Below are positions 32,910 to 42,424 of a DNA stretch of 44,768 nucleotides, in pieces. Position numbers and translations under genes: made by a program. The notes beneath the pieces were generated by a model. That model saw only the letters and a list, made by a program, of their open reading frames with translations, ran no database searches and was not told the DNA's origin. This DNA comes from an uncultured bacterium. GTDB lineage: Bacteria; Actinomycetota; Coriobacteriia; Coriobacteriales; Coriobacteriaceae. Location: contig CATWBO010000018.1 in the NCBI GenBank assembly GCA_958349055.1, forward strand, positions 1-44,768, in the 5' to 3' direction. Positions within the stretch are counted from its first letter, which is position 1. Each line of letters begins with the position of its first letter.

Positions 32910-33057
32910 CCCGCCAGGATGGCGATGCGGGGCAACTCATATACTCGCAGGACGGCGGCTTCTGCCCTATAGTGTTTGGTGAGCAATATCGTTCAATTTT
33001 GAAACACTCGACAGCAGGGGCGGCGGGCATGGCGCCGCGCTAAGGACGGGGTGGAAC

Positions 33058-34275
33058 ATGGATAGCGACGCTAAGCTGCAGATTATGATTGAGGCCCTGG
33101 CGGCTGCCGGGGCCTCGGCGTTGGCGATCGACGAGCGTGGCGGCATTGCAATCTCGACCATAGACGACCCCGCACTCGAGCGGGATATGGCTGCGTTTGT
33201 TGCCGAGCGCCTCGACCGGGTGGGCGATGGCGCGCGTCTGGTGATGGGGCACGGGGGCGCGCGTCTGAGCCTGGCGGTGCATCCGGTTTCTACAGAGCAC
33301 GAGGCTCTTTGGGTTATCGTGGCGCGCGAGGTGCGCGGCGCCGTTGCGCATGCGGGCATCAAGTGGCTGAACGCCGACGAGGTGGAGGCGCGCTACGAAT
33401 CGAGTGCGTACGGCATCGTCGAGGGCGCCGCCTCGGTGGCCGCGCCCGTCGCCGAGAGTTACGCACGCGGCGTGCCCCTTATGCTCGAGGGCGAGCTGGG
33501 CGCGGGCCAGGTCGAGATTGCCAAGCACCTCTATCTGGATGGCCCTTTTGCCGATCAACCCTTTGTGTCCGTCGCGCTCGATGAGCTCACAGATCGCGGC
33601 TGGCGTCATATGCTTAAAAGCCCCGAATCGCCGCTGTTCCAGACGGATCTGACGCTGTGCATGAGCGGCTGGCATGCCGTTGAGCCCCAGCGGCTGCGCG
33701 AGCTTGTGTCCACCATGGGCGGCGCGGCGCTTGCTGCGCGGTGCCACGTGGTACTGACGGCAAATGATATGCCGGGCGGCGGTGAAAGCGATCAGGCGGC
33801 CTTTGTGACCGAACGCTTGGCCTGCGCGGTGAGCGTGGCGCCGGCGATTGCCGAGCAGGGCGGCGCGGCGGAAAAGGTTGCGCGCTATTTGGGGTACTTG
33901 GCCGATATGTTTGGAACGGCAGCTCCCGTGCTGGCGCCCGCGGCGGTAAAGACGCTCGATGCCTACCGGTGGCCGCGTAATTATCTGCAGCTTCGCGAGG
34001 TGTCGGAACGACTGTATATATTGGTGGGGGCAGGCACGGTGGATCGCACCGTGGCAGAGGAGGTTCTCGCCCAAGAGGACGTGATCAAAACCGCGACCTT
34101 TGGTGCCCCCACGCTCGACAGCGACCTGTATATCCTGCGACCCCTGGCCGATACCGAGCGCGATATCGCGCGGCTGGTCGTAGACCATCTCCACGGCAAC
34201 CGAACCCGTGCGGCCGAGGTTCTGGGCATAAGCCGTACAACGCTGTGGCGCTTGCTGAAGGACGGTGACCGTTGA
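33058..34275 (+). CDS. Degenerate NtrC-like regulator with C-terminal Fis HTH
   Basis: The 405-residue protein has an N-terminal domain of about 115 residues of unknown type, a central region like the AAA+ domain of sigma-54 activators and a C-terminal Fis-type HTH (GNRTRAAEVLGISRTTLWRLL). The central domain is eroded. The Walker A region reads GELGAGQVE (residues 145-153) and lacks the lysine. The GAFTGA loop is missing, and the Walker B place reads LTLCMSGWHAV. YRWPRNYLQLREV keeps the late WPGN-L-like motif. It cannot work as a normal sigma-54 activator and is more likely a plain DNA-binding regulator. The ATG 33058 has AAGGACGGGG upstream. No clear target is adjacent. Confidence 0.8.
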   Translation: MDSDAKLQIMIEALAAAGASALAIDERGGIAISTIDDPALERDMAAFVAERLDRVGDGARLVMGHGGARLSLAVHPVSTEHEALWVIVAREVRGAVAHAGIKWLNADEVEARYESSAYGIVEGAASVAAPVAESYARGVPLMLEGELGAGQVEIAKHLYLDGPFADQPFVSVALDELTDRGWRHMLKSPESPLFQTDLTLCMSGWHAVEPQRLRELVSTMGGAALAARCHVVLTANDMPGGGESDQAAFVTERLACAVSVAPAIAEQGGAAEKVARYLGYLADMFGTAAPVLAPAAVKTLDAYRWPRNYLQLREVSERLYILVGAGTVDRTVAEEVLAQEDVIKTATFGAPTLDSDLYILRPLADTERDIARLVVDHLHGNRTRAAEVLGISRTTLWRLLKDGDR

Positions 34276-34359
34276 GCGAGGCGCCCGTGACCGCGCGCGA
34301 TGCGTGTGCTACAGTCCAAAGCGTTATTGTTTCGATTTGGTTACGGCGTGCGGGGGCGT

Positions 34360-34935
34360 ATGGCTGAGACTACAAAACCGAGCCGCAGAAGGCGGAGTGC
34401 CACGCCGGTTAACCGACGCACGACATCGGTGACGTGGGGCAAGCATGCCTCTGGGTTTGACGGCTCGTTCAAGCGCACTAAATATGGTTATCCTTCGGCA
34501 AGTGCCCGCTTGGCCATGCAGGCCGAGTCGTCGCTGTGGGGTCGTAAGCGCGTGGTGGGCTCCAAGCTCAAGCACGACGGCACGCTCGGCTACATCAGCC
34601 GCGGGGCGGCCCGCCGCAGCGGACTCAATCCGGCTGGTTGGCATCGTTATGTTCCGATCGCGGTCGTCGTTGCAGTGATCGTCATCGCACTCGCTGCGCT
34701 TGGCTACGCCGGCGGCGGTGCCAACCTGGACGCAATGTTCAAGTCGCCCGAGCTCGCCCATGCAGGTACAGAGGTTGTCGAGGGCGCACAGACTCAGACG
34801 GGTGTTGCACCCCAAAGAGGCATCGTTGCGGCAGCCTCCACCATCGCCGATGCCCAAAAGGACGAGGGCGAACAGGGCGACGATACCGAAGCGACTCAAA
34901 CGAACGAAACGGCAACAACTCAAACCTCAAGGTAA
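34360..34935 (+). CDS. Hypothetical single-helix membrane protein
   Basis: The 191-residue protein has a strongly basic N-terminal half (RRRRSATPVNRRT, then SLWGRKRVVGSKLK). One hydrophobic helix at about residues 99-118 follows (VPIAVVVAVIVIALAALGYA). The exterior tail is Thr/Gln/Glu-rich. By the positive-inside rule the N-terminus is cytoplasmic. ATG 34360 follows GGGGG. The reading from 34300 overlaps the end of the regulator region without a site. I recognise no family. It is a type II-like membrane protein just before the surface protein gene. Confidence 0.75.
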   Translation: MAETTKPSRRRRSATPVNRRTTSVTWGKHASGFDGSFKRTKYGYPSASARLAMQAESSLWGRKRVVGSKLKHDGTLGYISRGAARRSGLNPAGWHRYVPIAVVVAVIVIALAALGYAGGGANLDAMFKSPELAHAGTEVVEGAQTQTGVAPQRGIVAAASTIADAQKDEGEQGDDTEATQTNETATTQTSR

Positions 34936-35039
34936 GTTGCGAGTGGAATAGCCGGCTAAGCCCAGCGCCAGCTCGCAAAGAGTCCATAAAGCAGGCTTAT
35001 CCCGTAAAGTACAAGTAATAGAACTACCGTTAGCGGGTT

Positions 35040-35075
35040 GGTCAATTGACCGTCTAGGCGCAGTGAGCCTAAAAT
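35040..35075 (+). promoter_or_regulatory. Promoter with palindromic -35 region for the surface protein gene
   Basis: TTGACC (35046-35051) and TAAAAT (35070-35075) are spaced by 18 bp. The -35 hexamer is half of a perfect 12-bp palindrome, GGTCAATTGACC (35040-35051), which could be an operator. It would give a 5' leader of about 135 bases before the surface protein start. Confidence 0.5.
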
Positions 35076-35216
35076 TGATTCTAACTATAGGGGATTTCTC
35101 TCGATGTCGAGCATATCGGCGCGGGTCGCCCTCATAGTCGCTTAGGATGTTGGCGCTGCACCGGCATTCGAGGCTCGATGTCGGACGTCAATAACGACGG
35201 AAAGGAAGGTGACGGG

Positions 35217-38200
35217 ATGCGTAGATCTGCATTGGGTCGCAAAGCACTTACGGTGCTGGTTTCGGCCACGATGGTTGTATCGATGATGCCGACGGCGGCT
35301 TTGGCCGATGCCGTGGGCGTTAACGATGCCACGACTGAGCAATCCCAGGTCAATGAAAGTGAGCGGGGGGGGGTGACTCCGAGAAGGTAGCCGATGCTGA
35401 TTCGGCTGATAATGGCGCCAGCGAAGGCGCTGCCAATGGGCAGACGACTACCGAGCAGGGGCCGACTACTCAAACTGGCAATGATTCGCAGCAGGGGGCT
35501 GAGTCCCAGGAGCCTGCGGATGCGGCAGTTGCTGAGGTCAATGGGACTAAATACTCCACGCTGCAGGAGGCAATTGATGCGGCTCCGCGCAAGGCAACGG
35601 TGAAGTTGCTGGCCGACACGAGAGAGAACGTTACGATCTCCACGCTTTATGTCACGCTTGATCTGAACGGTCATATTCTCAACGGCAGCACGGGCGAGCG
35701 TAAGCCGGCGCTGACGGTTACGAGCAGGGTCTACGTTAAGGACTCCAGCGAGGCCCAGACGGGCACCATCATGCGTGAGGACACCAAAGAGAATTCCGGT
35801 GTTTCTTCCCACTACGTTATTGACGTCCAGGGCGGCAATAACGGCTGGCTGTTCTTCCAGAGCGGCAACGTCAAGAACGACAGTGGAGCCGGTGGAACGA
35901 AGGGCGCATCCCTTGTTCGCGTTGGCGATGACAGCAAGCCTGGCGTGCCGGGTTTGACCATTAGCGGCGGTACGTTCACGCAGGATAACTTCATTGTTCT
36001 TAAGTGCGACCATGGCAACCTTTTCGTTACAGGTGGCACCATCAATTCCGCGAATAGTTACGCGATTCAAAACTGGAAGAACACTACCATTAAAGTTGCA
36101 ACTGATGGCACGAGTTCTCCAGTCATCAATGGCAATGTTTCGACATGGACGTACGGCGGAAGCGGTTCTGATCTCAAGATCACTGGCGGCATCGTCAATG
36201 GCAATATCGAGTCGGTGACTTACGATGGCGTTGAGGGCAAGCCGGCCAAGGTGTCAATCACCGGCGGCACCGTCAATGGTTCGCTTGAGACGGTCGACTA
36301 CAGTACGGGCACCACTGCTGAAGACCCCGCAAAGGCAACGATTGAAGTCACGGCTGGTACGTTCAGCACCGACCCGTCCCGCTACCTGATTGATGGCTCT
36401 GCTGCCACCCCGAACGCCGACGGTACGTACGGTGTAGCGAAGGCGTATCTTGCCAAGGTTGGCGAAGCCAGCTATTACACCATGGACGAGGCGTTCAAGG
36501 CTCAAACTGCAAGCGGTGAAACCATCACCTTGCTGCGCGACTACACCACGGGCAGTGCCTTCAACTCCGGAACCGTTGCTCGCGTGGTTGACCTGAACGG
36601 CCACACCTGGACCTGTACCGGAACCGATGCAAGCTCCGCGGCGTTTGAAATCAATAATTCCAACGCATCGCTTACGGTGAAGAACGGCAAGATCGTAAGC
36701 TCGCAGCTTATCGGCTTGATTCCGTCTGCTATGGGCGGCACCATCAAGTACGACAGCTCCACCCTTACGTTTGAGGGCGTCGAAGCCTCTACCTCCGCCA
36801 CGAGTGGCATCGAGACGAACGGCAACAACACGAACGACACCGTTGTCCTGAAGGACAGCACGCTCAACGTTCCCAACGGCTTCGGCATTTACTTCCCCAG
36901 CAGCGGAACGCTGACCATCGACAACTCCACGATCAATGCGAAGACGATGGGCGCGCAGGTATGCTCGGGCAGCTTGAACGTCAACGCCGGTAGCACGATC
37001 ACCGTGTCGGGCGATCCGGTTGCAAAGACCGAGAACGACGGCGCCATCCAGGACGGCGCGGCAATCTCCGTCGTCAACCGTCCCGGTTACAAGGGCCTCG
37101 ACAAGATTGCTATCACCGGCGGAACCTTCACGGCAAAGGATGACAACGCAGCGATTAAGGCCTACACCTGGGATTCCTCGACGAAGCAGGAGTCTGTTTT
37201 CGACAACTCCGCTAATACGGTTGTCGTCTCCGGCGGCACGTTCTCCTCTGCGGTTCCCGCTGAGTACTGCGCCGAGGGTTTAACCTGCATTAAGAACAAC
37301 GACGGCACTTATGGTGTCGCTTCCATCGCTCAAGTTGGTGATAAGGGTTATGCAAGTCTTCAGAGCGCAATCGACGATGCTGCCGATGGCGCAACCGTTA
37401 AGCTCCTTGCAAACACTAGCGAGGACATAACCATCGACAAGGGCAAGAACCTCACGCTCGACCTCAACGGCTTCAAGCTTACCAACGTCAAGGGTCATAC
37501 CATCACCAACAATGGTACGCTGACCATTACGGACTCCAGTGAGGCCAAGACCGGCACGGTGGACAACCTGACGCACGGTAAGGGGGCCTTGGTCAATGCC
37601 GGCACGGCGACGCTTGAGGGCGGCACCTTCGAGCGCAGCAACGAGGCAGGCACGCTTAATCCCTATGCGAACGGCGGCAACAGCTGGTATACGGTTCAGA
37701 ACAAGGGAACCATGACCATCAAGGATGGCACCACCGTCAAGAACGATGGCGGCTTCTCCAGCAACCTTTGCAATGCCGACGACACCAACGCTAAGCTTGT
37801 CATTAACGGTGGTACCTTCGCCGGTGGCATCAACGCGGTGAAGAACGGGTCGAATACAAAGCTTGAGATCACCGGCGGCACGTTCTCTAACACGAGCCAG
37901 TATGTCGTCATGAACTGGAGTGACGCGACTATCTCTGGCGGCACCTTTACCGCCGAAGGCACGGCGCCCTCTGTTCTGTTCACCTCTTCTTACGGCAACG
38001 ACAAGGATAGCCTCAAGGTCACCGGGGGAGCCTTCTCCGGCGCCGCGTCGATGATCCACAACTACTACGATAAGGACAATCGCGGCAACGCCGCAGTTTC
38101 CGGTGGCACCTTCTCGGGTGAGATTTCGGCTGAGTGCTGCGCCAAGGGTTTTACCTGTGTTAAGAACAGCAATGGCACTTATGGCGTTGCTCAGCAGGGC

Positions 38201-39427
38201 GTAGTGGTCGAGCCTAGCGAAGAGAACAAGAATTCTGGCTCTGTTGCCACCAACGGTGTAACCGTTAAGAAGGACGAGCAGAAGAAGGTTGCCGAGTCGG
38301 CTGCTAAGGCTGCTGCTTCGGTCAAGGACACCACGGTTGACGAGACCAAGAACGAAGCCAAGATCGGCGATATGACGGTCGACACGCGTGGCGAGGGCAA
38401 GGCCGAAGAGGTCAAGAAGGTTGCTGAAGAGGCTAAGAAGCAGGATGCCTCCGTTAGCGTCAAGCTGGTTGTCAAGGCTGATCAGAATGTGACCGCCAAT
38501 AAGCAGATCACCGACACTGCCGCGAACGCCACGGTTGTTCCGTTTGAGCTCTCCGTCGATATGGTGACCGAGGTCACGGCTGCAGACGGTACGACGACTA
38601 CCGCAACGGTTCCTGTCAAAGAAACCGGTGAGCCCATTACGGTGACGATTAGGGTTAGCCCTCAGTCCATCGCCGGCAAGGCGGTCATGGTCGCCCGCGT
38701 TCACGACGACAAACTCAAGCTCATCGAGCCTTCCAATGTGGACCCCGGGACTGGCGATATTACCTTCAAGACAGACAGGTTCTCAGACTACGCGGTCGTT
38801 GCGAGCGAAACGAACCAGTCTTACGAGCTTGAGGACTATACCGAAGCCGACGGCTCCAGGAAGGCCATCAACAACGCTGACTTTAATGTGAGCGACGATT
38901 ACGCGTTTGCCGGCTGGTACAAGGATGTCGATCTCACTCAGCCCTGTGCCTCGACTGATACGAACGGCACTGTCTACCCCAAGTTCGTGAAGATCGGCGA
39001 TTACATCAAGTACATGGGCGGTTCCCTGCGTATGGACGGCCCTCAGGCATCCGAGTCCACGTCACTCCGCTTTGGATACATCACCTCGGTGCCCGATGGC
39101 GCTAAGTACATCGATAGCTGGTGGACTTGGAATGACGGCGCAAATGACCGCACGCCCGTTAAAGCGAATAAGCGCGTGCTGTTTGAAAACGGAAGTGCCC
39201 TGGCAAACCTCGTCCTCACAGGTGTACCGAGCAACTCTTACTCAACGACCGTTCATGTGACTGAGCATCTTACGTACCAGACGGTTGATGGGACGACGGT
39301 GGAAGTCGCCGAAGTCTCATCGCACCAGCATTCCGTAGTAACGGTTGCCCAAGCGATTCTGGGTAATCCGGGAGCGTCTTCAAGCGAGCGGAATTATGCT
39401 CAGCAGATTTTAGCCACTATCAAGTAA
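35217..39427 (+). CDS. Secreted beta-helix repeat surface protein, frameshifted at a G9 tract (probably phase-variable, OFF)
   Basis: ATG 35217 (after AAAGGAAGG) starts a signal peptide of about 31 residues ending ALADA. This frame meets TAG at 35388-35390 after 57 residues because of the G-run at 35365-35373. From 35372 the next frame is open without stops to 39427. With ten G the product would be 1403 residues, with seven 1402. A Ser/Thr/Gln-rich linker is followed by three modules of 250-300 residues. Each opens like VGDKGYASLQSAIDDA, runs through SGGTF/TGGTF rungs of a right-handed beta-helix, and ends with NGTYGVA. A Lys/Glu/Val-rich region and an InlB-like FAGWYKDVDL repeat follow. I find no LPXTG motif or C-terminal helix. 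The 36-residue peptide gene starts 12 bp downstream. Likely an adhesin; a sequencing error in the tract is the alternative. Confidence 0.85.
35365..35373 (+). repeat. Poly-G tract (G9), candidate slippage switch
   Basis: Nine consecutive G lie 49 codons into the gene, between signal peptide and repeats. Nine G puts signal peptide and body in different frames; seven or ten would join them. It is the longest G homopolymer I see inside a coding sequence of this window. Confidence 0.85.
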
Positions 39428-39438
39428 GGAGAAGTTAA

Positions 39439-39549
39439 ATGGAAAAGTATACGGAACCCGAGCTCACTGTTATTGAGGTTGACGCGGAGGACGTTGTGAG
39501 GACTTCCCTCGGGGATAACGACACGCCCTTTATTCCCGCCCAGCAGTAA
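39439..39549 (+). CDS. 36-residue candidate RiPP precursor peptide with YxxPxL leader
   Basis: The peptide begins MEKYTEPELTVIEVDAED and ends TPFIPAQQ. AAGGAG lies eight bases before the ATG, and the gene begins 12 bp after the surface protein stop codon. Y4, P7 and L9 give YxxPxL, the leader motif by which lasso-peptide precursors bind their PqqD-like recognition protein. The C-terminal half (from about V19, RTSLGDNDTPFIP) is short, polar and holds Ser/Thr, as a core peptide would. A PqqD-like protein and an HPr-kinase-like kinase are encoded 0.6-1.5 kb downstream. I infer that this is the substrate of that operon. Being a chance reading frame is unlikely given the ribosome-binding site, spacing and motif. 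No function has been shown. Confidence 0.75.
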   Translation: MEKYTEPELTVIEVDAEDVVRTSLGDNDTPFIPAQQ

Positions 39550-39573
39550 GACCGTCTTGCTGCCTTAAAAGCT

Positions 39574-39608
39574 AAGAGGGGGTCGCTCTGCGCGGCCCCC
39601 TCTTCTAA
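39574..39608 (+). terminator. Terminator after the precursor-like peptide
   Basis: A 13-bp stem (39574-39586 with 39592-39604, one G-U pair) has a TCTGC loop. The T-rich end is weak (TCTTCTAAT), so part of the transcription may read through into the next operon. Confidence 0.65.
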
Positions 39609-39662
39609 TAAAGAACGGACTGATTGTTGAAGATAGCGAAAACGAACAGCGCCGGGAGCCAT

Positions 39663-40109
39663 ATGGCGCGACGGTCTTCCCAAAAAAAGAAAATCATCTG
39701 GGCTGTCGTTGCCGTGGTGATTGTTCTCCTTGTGGCGATCATTGCGATTGCTATGAGCCGCGGGGGCGTGAATTCTAAGAATAAGGCCGCTGAGAACATC
39801 GAAACCGTTGCTGAAAAATCGGAAGACGTTGCCTCAACAGGCAAGGATGATGAGGTAAATAACGATACGGCCGATTCATCTAACGGTTCCGAAACCGCTG
39901 ATGCCAATAAGGTAGCGAAGAAGGCGGATGAGTCCGGCGGTAAAGCAGATAACAATACGTCCTATAGTGGCGGAAATAGCTCGAATAATAATGTCCAAGA
40001 TTCTTCGAATCAAGATGGGCCAAGTGACAATACCGATACTGCCGGCGAAGACCAGCCCGGCGAAGTTACGGAACCCGACGGTTCTAAGTGGACGGGCTAT
40101 TACAAGTAG
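39663..40109 (+). CDS. Membrane-anchored acidic Asn/Ser-rich protein of the peptide operon
   Basis: The 148-residue protein has a basic tip (MARRSSQKKK), one helix at about residues 11-33 (IIWAVVAVVIVLLVAIIAIAM) and an exterior tail that is acidic and rich in Asn, Ser, Asp and Gly. The tail ends EPDGSKWTGYYK. I chose ATG 39663 with GGGAG upstream; earlier TTG codons from 39624 are less likely. Its stop codon is directly followed by the ATG of the kinase gene, so the two are coupled. I recognise no family. It might hold a partner at the membrane outer face, or act in surface attachment or immunity to the peptide product. Confidence 0.75.
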   Translation: MARRSSQKKKIIWAVVAVVIVLLVAIIAIAMSRGGVNSKNKAAENIETVAEKSEDVASTGKDDEVNNDTADSSNGSETADANKVAKKADESGGKADNNTSYSGGNSSNNNVQDSSNQDGPSDNTDTAGEDQPGEVTEPDGSKWTGYYK

Positions 40110-40952
40110 ATGGGGTCTGTGTTGAAATCGCACCGTGTTGCCCGAACAAGTAATGAATTTGACGATAGGGTATGCCCCTTCTGCATGCGTATTGCCGATC
40201 TTGTTGTGAGGGTCCATCCTCTGCATGCGCAGATTACGCAACTTTGCCGAGACTACATTGCTTGTGATGCTGGCCCTGAAGTTCGTGTCGATCTTGATGT
40301 TAGAGTCACGCAGGCCGATATCGAGGCCGAGCGAGCGGAGGCCACCGAGGGTACGGACTGGACCGATGCCTATCTGGAGACGTTGGCGGTGCAGCGGGCG
40401 ATTGCGAATCGACTGCCCGAGCGGCGTCGGCTGTTGGCCCATGGCGCGGTTATCGAGTTTGAGGGGCGTGCCTATTTGTTTACCGCACCGAGCGGTACGG
40501 GCAAGTCGACTCATATTCGCCTGTGGTGCCAGTACCTGGGCGATGCCGTGCGGGTGATAAACGGGGACAAGCCGTTTGTCCGCATTCCGGAGTGTCGCGA
40601 AGAGCCGCCAGTGGTCTATGGCACGCCGTGGGCCGGCAAAGAGGGCTGGCAGTGCAATGACTCGGCCCCGCTCGCTGGCATCGTGCTGCTGTCCCGCAGC
40701 GAGCCGAGCGCATCTTCTATTCACCCGGCGAGCGCCGCGTCCAATCTCGATAAGATAATGCGGCAGATTTACTTTCCGTCGGACGCTGGCACCGCGGTGC
40801 TTACACTCGACCTCCTGGACGCCATGCTCGCGCGTGTGCCGGTGTATGAGCTGGCGTGCGACATGTCCGAGGACGCCGTCCGTACGAGCTTTGAGGGCTT
40901 AACCGGCTTGGATTACCACAATTATGTAAGGAGTGCCTCGCATGAGGATTAA
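40110..40952 (+). CDS. HPr-kinase-like kinase of a modified-peptide operon
   Basis: The 280-residue protein has an HprK C-terminal-type kinase core: P-loop APSGTGKST (126-134), NGDKP (151-155) and YGTPWAGKEGW (170-180). A later PVYELACDMSEDAV is also typical of the group. It lacks the N-terminal HprK domain. Related proteins in paeninodin-type lasso clusters phosphorylate a Ser of the precursor. No ptsH is nearby. The N-terminal VCPFC (C22, C25) is unusual. The start at 40110 abuts the previous stop codon with a weak ribosome-binding site; ATG 40185 is an alternative. It overlaps the PqqD gene by 11 bp. I infer that the 36-residue peptide is its target. Confidence 0.85.
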   Translation: MGSVLKSHRVARTSNEFDDRVCPFCMRIADLVVRVHPLHAQITQLCRDYIACDAGPEVRVDLDVRVTQADIEAERAEATEGTDWTDAYLETLAVQRAIANRLPERRRLLAHGAVIEFEGRAYLFTAPSGTGKSTHIRLWCQYLGDAVRVINGDKPFVRIPECREEPPVVYGTPWAGKEGWQCNDSAPLAGIVLLSRSEPSASSIHPASAASNLDKIMRQIYFPSDAGTAVLTLDLLDAMLARVPVYELACDMSEDAVRTSFEGLTGLDYHNYVRSASHED

Positions 40953-41208
40953 GCAGGGATTTGTTATGCGCGACGTTGCCGGACAGGCCGTCGCCATCGC
41001 CACGGGCGAGGCCAGCAAGTCGTTCCACGGCATGGTAAAGCTCAACGGCACGGGCGCCGATATCTGGCGCGGCGTGGAGGAGGGACTTGACGAGGCGGCG
41101 ATTGCCGATCGCATCGCGGCTAAGTATGAGGTCGATCCCGAACGCGCACGCCAGGACGTGGATGCTTTTATCGCGCGCATGCGCGAAACCGGGCTCGTGG
41201 AAGGTTAG
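40942..41208 (+). CDS. PqqD-like peptide-recognition protein (RRE)
   Basis: The 88-residue protein is of the PqqD family, the fold of RiPP recognition elements that bind precursor leaders. Family pattern: GFVMRDVAGQAVAIATGE, then MVKLNGTGADIWRGVEEG, then IAAKYEVDPERARQDVDAFI and a final GLVEG. ATG 40942 has AAGGAG ten bases upstream. It overlaps the kinase gene and is 6 bp from the nucleotidyltransferase gene. As a stand-alone domain it corresponds to the B1 protein of lasso clusters. No radical-SAM PqqE homologue is here, so a PQQ role is excluded within this window. Confidence 0.9.
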   Translation: MRIKQGFVMRDVAGQAVAIATGEASKSFHGMVKLNGTGADIWRGVEEGLDEAAIADRIAAKYEVDPERARQDVDAFIARMRETGLVEG

Positions 41209-41214
41209 TCCCGC

Positions 41215-42423
41215 GTGACATCTGTACTCGACAACCAATCGCTCTATCTCCTGCACCTGCTCTCCTGCGCGTTGCGCGGAGCGGTGCCTGCCCCGCTGCC
41301 AATGGGGGTGACGTGGGATGGCCTATTTGCCCTCGCGCATTGGAACTCGGTGACGACAACCTGTGCGTTTGCGGTCGCTTCCTCTCCTGAGGCCGACTCG
41401 ACCGAGCGGGCGCGTTGGCAGGCGGAGGTCGACCAAAACCTCATGCGCCATGCGGTCTTTGACATGGAGCGTGAGGCCGTCTTTGTCGCTATGGACGAGG
41501 CCGGGCTCGCTCACCTGCCGCTCAAGGGCGTGGTGACGTCGCGTGCCTATCCACGTCCCGAGATGCGTTGGATGTGCGACAACGACTTTTTGTTTGGACG
41601 TATTCGTGAGGACGGCTCGGTGACTGCGGCGACCGAGTCCGATGCCCACGAGCTTCGACGCATTATGGAAGGCCAAGGGTTTACGACGGCACATTTTGGC
41701 ACGGGCAACCACGACTCGTACGAGAAGGCGCCGTTTCTCAACTTTGAGCCGCACCGCGTCCTCGCCAACTCCGAGGCTGCGTGGTGGGAGTACTATGCAG
41801 ATCCATGGGCAAAGGCGCGGCGCGTCGAGGGCGCATCGGGACTTGCTTACGAGTTTGCGCGCGAGGATGCGTACCTATTCCACATCGCGCATATGTTCAA
41901 GCATTACTCGGCATCGGGCCACGGTGTGCGAGGGCTTGCCGACGAGTGGGCGCTCGTGCGTGCTTGGGGCGGCTCAATGGACCGCGCGTATCTGGACTGC
42001 GAGCTGCAGAAGCTGGGAATGACCGATTTTGAGGCCGACTTGCGCTGTGTTGCCCAGGCTGTGGTGGAAAAGGATGCCTGCGGCCGCGCGCTTGCCGGCG
42101 ACGATGCGGCATTGACGTCGGATGTGGAACAGATGCTCGCCTATATGCTCGGCAGCGGTACGTACGGCACGGTTGCCAACAACGTGCGGAACCGGCTCGA
42201 GGAGGAGGCCGCCGAGGGCGGCAAGAAAGGCTCCCGTGCCCGTTATCTGCTCAAGCGTGCCTTTCCGCCGCTCAAGAAACTCCAGCAGGGATACCCTGTG
42301 CTCAAGCGTGCGCCGTGGCTCTTGCCCGGGGTGTATGTGTACCGTCTGGTGGTAAAGCCGTTTACACGGACGGCGCGGCTGCGCACGGAGCTCTCGACCG
42401 TGATGCACGAGGGCGAGGAATAG
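41215..42423 (+). CDS. Nucleotidyltransferase-like protein (NTP_transf_5 family)
   Basis: The 402-residue protein is of the family called nucleotidyltransferase family protein (NTP_transf_5). The core is LPLKGVVTSRAYPRPEMRWM followed by CDNDFLF, which gives the paired acidic residues of the polymerase-beta fold (D122, D124). A conserved DAYLFHIAHMFKH lies in the helical middle. The last 100 residues are basic, with RNRLEEE and KRAFPPLKKLQ. Homologues occur in lasso clusters with HPr-kinase-like genes, where their reaction is not settled. The start is GTG 41215 with GAAGG upstream. It is 1 bp from the protease gene. Transfer of AMP or another nucleotide onto the peptide or its phosphate is a plausible guess. 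Confidence 0.85.
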   Translation: MTSVLDNQSLYLLHLLSCALRGAVPAPLPMGVTWDGLFALAHWNSVTTTCAFAVASSPEADSTERARWQAEVDQNLMRHAVFDMEREAVFVAMDEAGLAHLPLKGVVTSRAYPRPEMRWMCDNDFLFGRIREDGSVTAATESDAHELRRIMEGQGFTTAHFGTGNHDSYEKAPFLNFEPHRVLANSEAAWWEYYADPWAKARRVEGASGLAYEFAREDAYLFHIAHMFKHYSASGHGVRGLADEWALVRAWGGSMDRAYLDCELQKLGMTDFEADLRCVAQAVVEKDACGRALAGDDAALTSDVEQMLAYMLGSGTYGTVANNVRNRLEEEAAEGGKKGSRARYLLKRAFPPLKKLQQGYPVLKRAPWLLPGVYVYRLVVKPFTRTARLRTELSTVMHEGEE

Positions 42424-42424
42424 C

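Noticed and set aside
40942..41208. PQQ biosynthesis
   Set aside because: Only the PqqD-like protein is present; pqqA, pqqC and pqqE are absent and the neighbours fit a peptide-modification operon.
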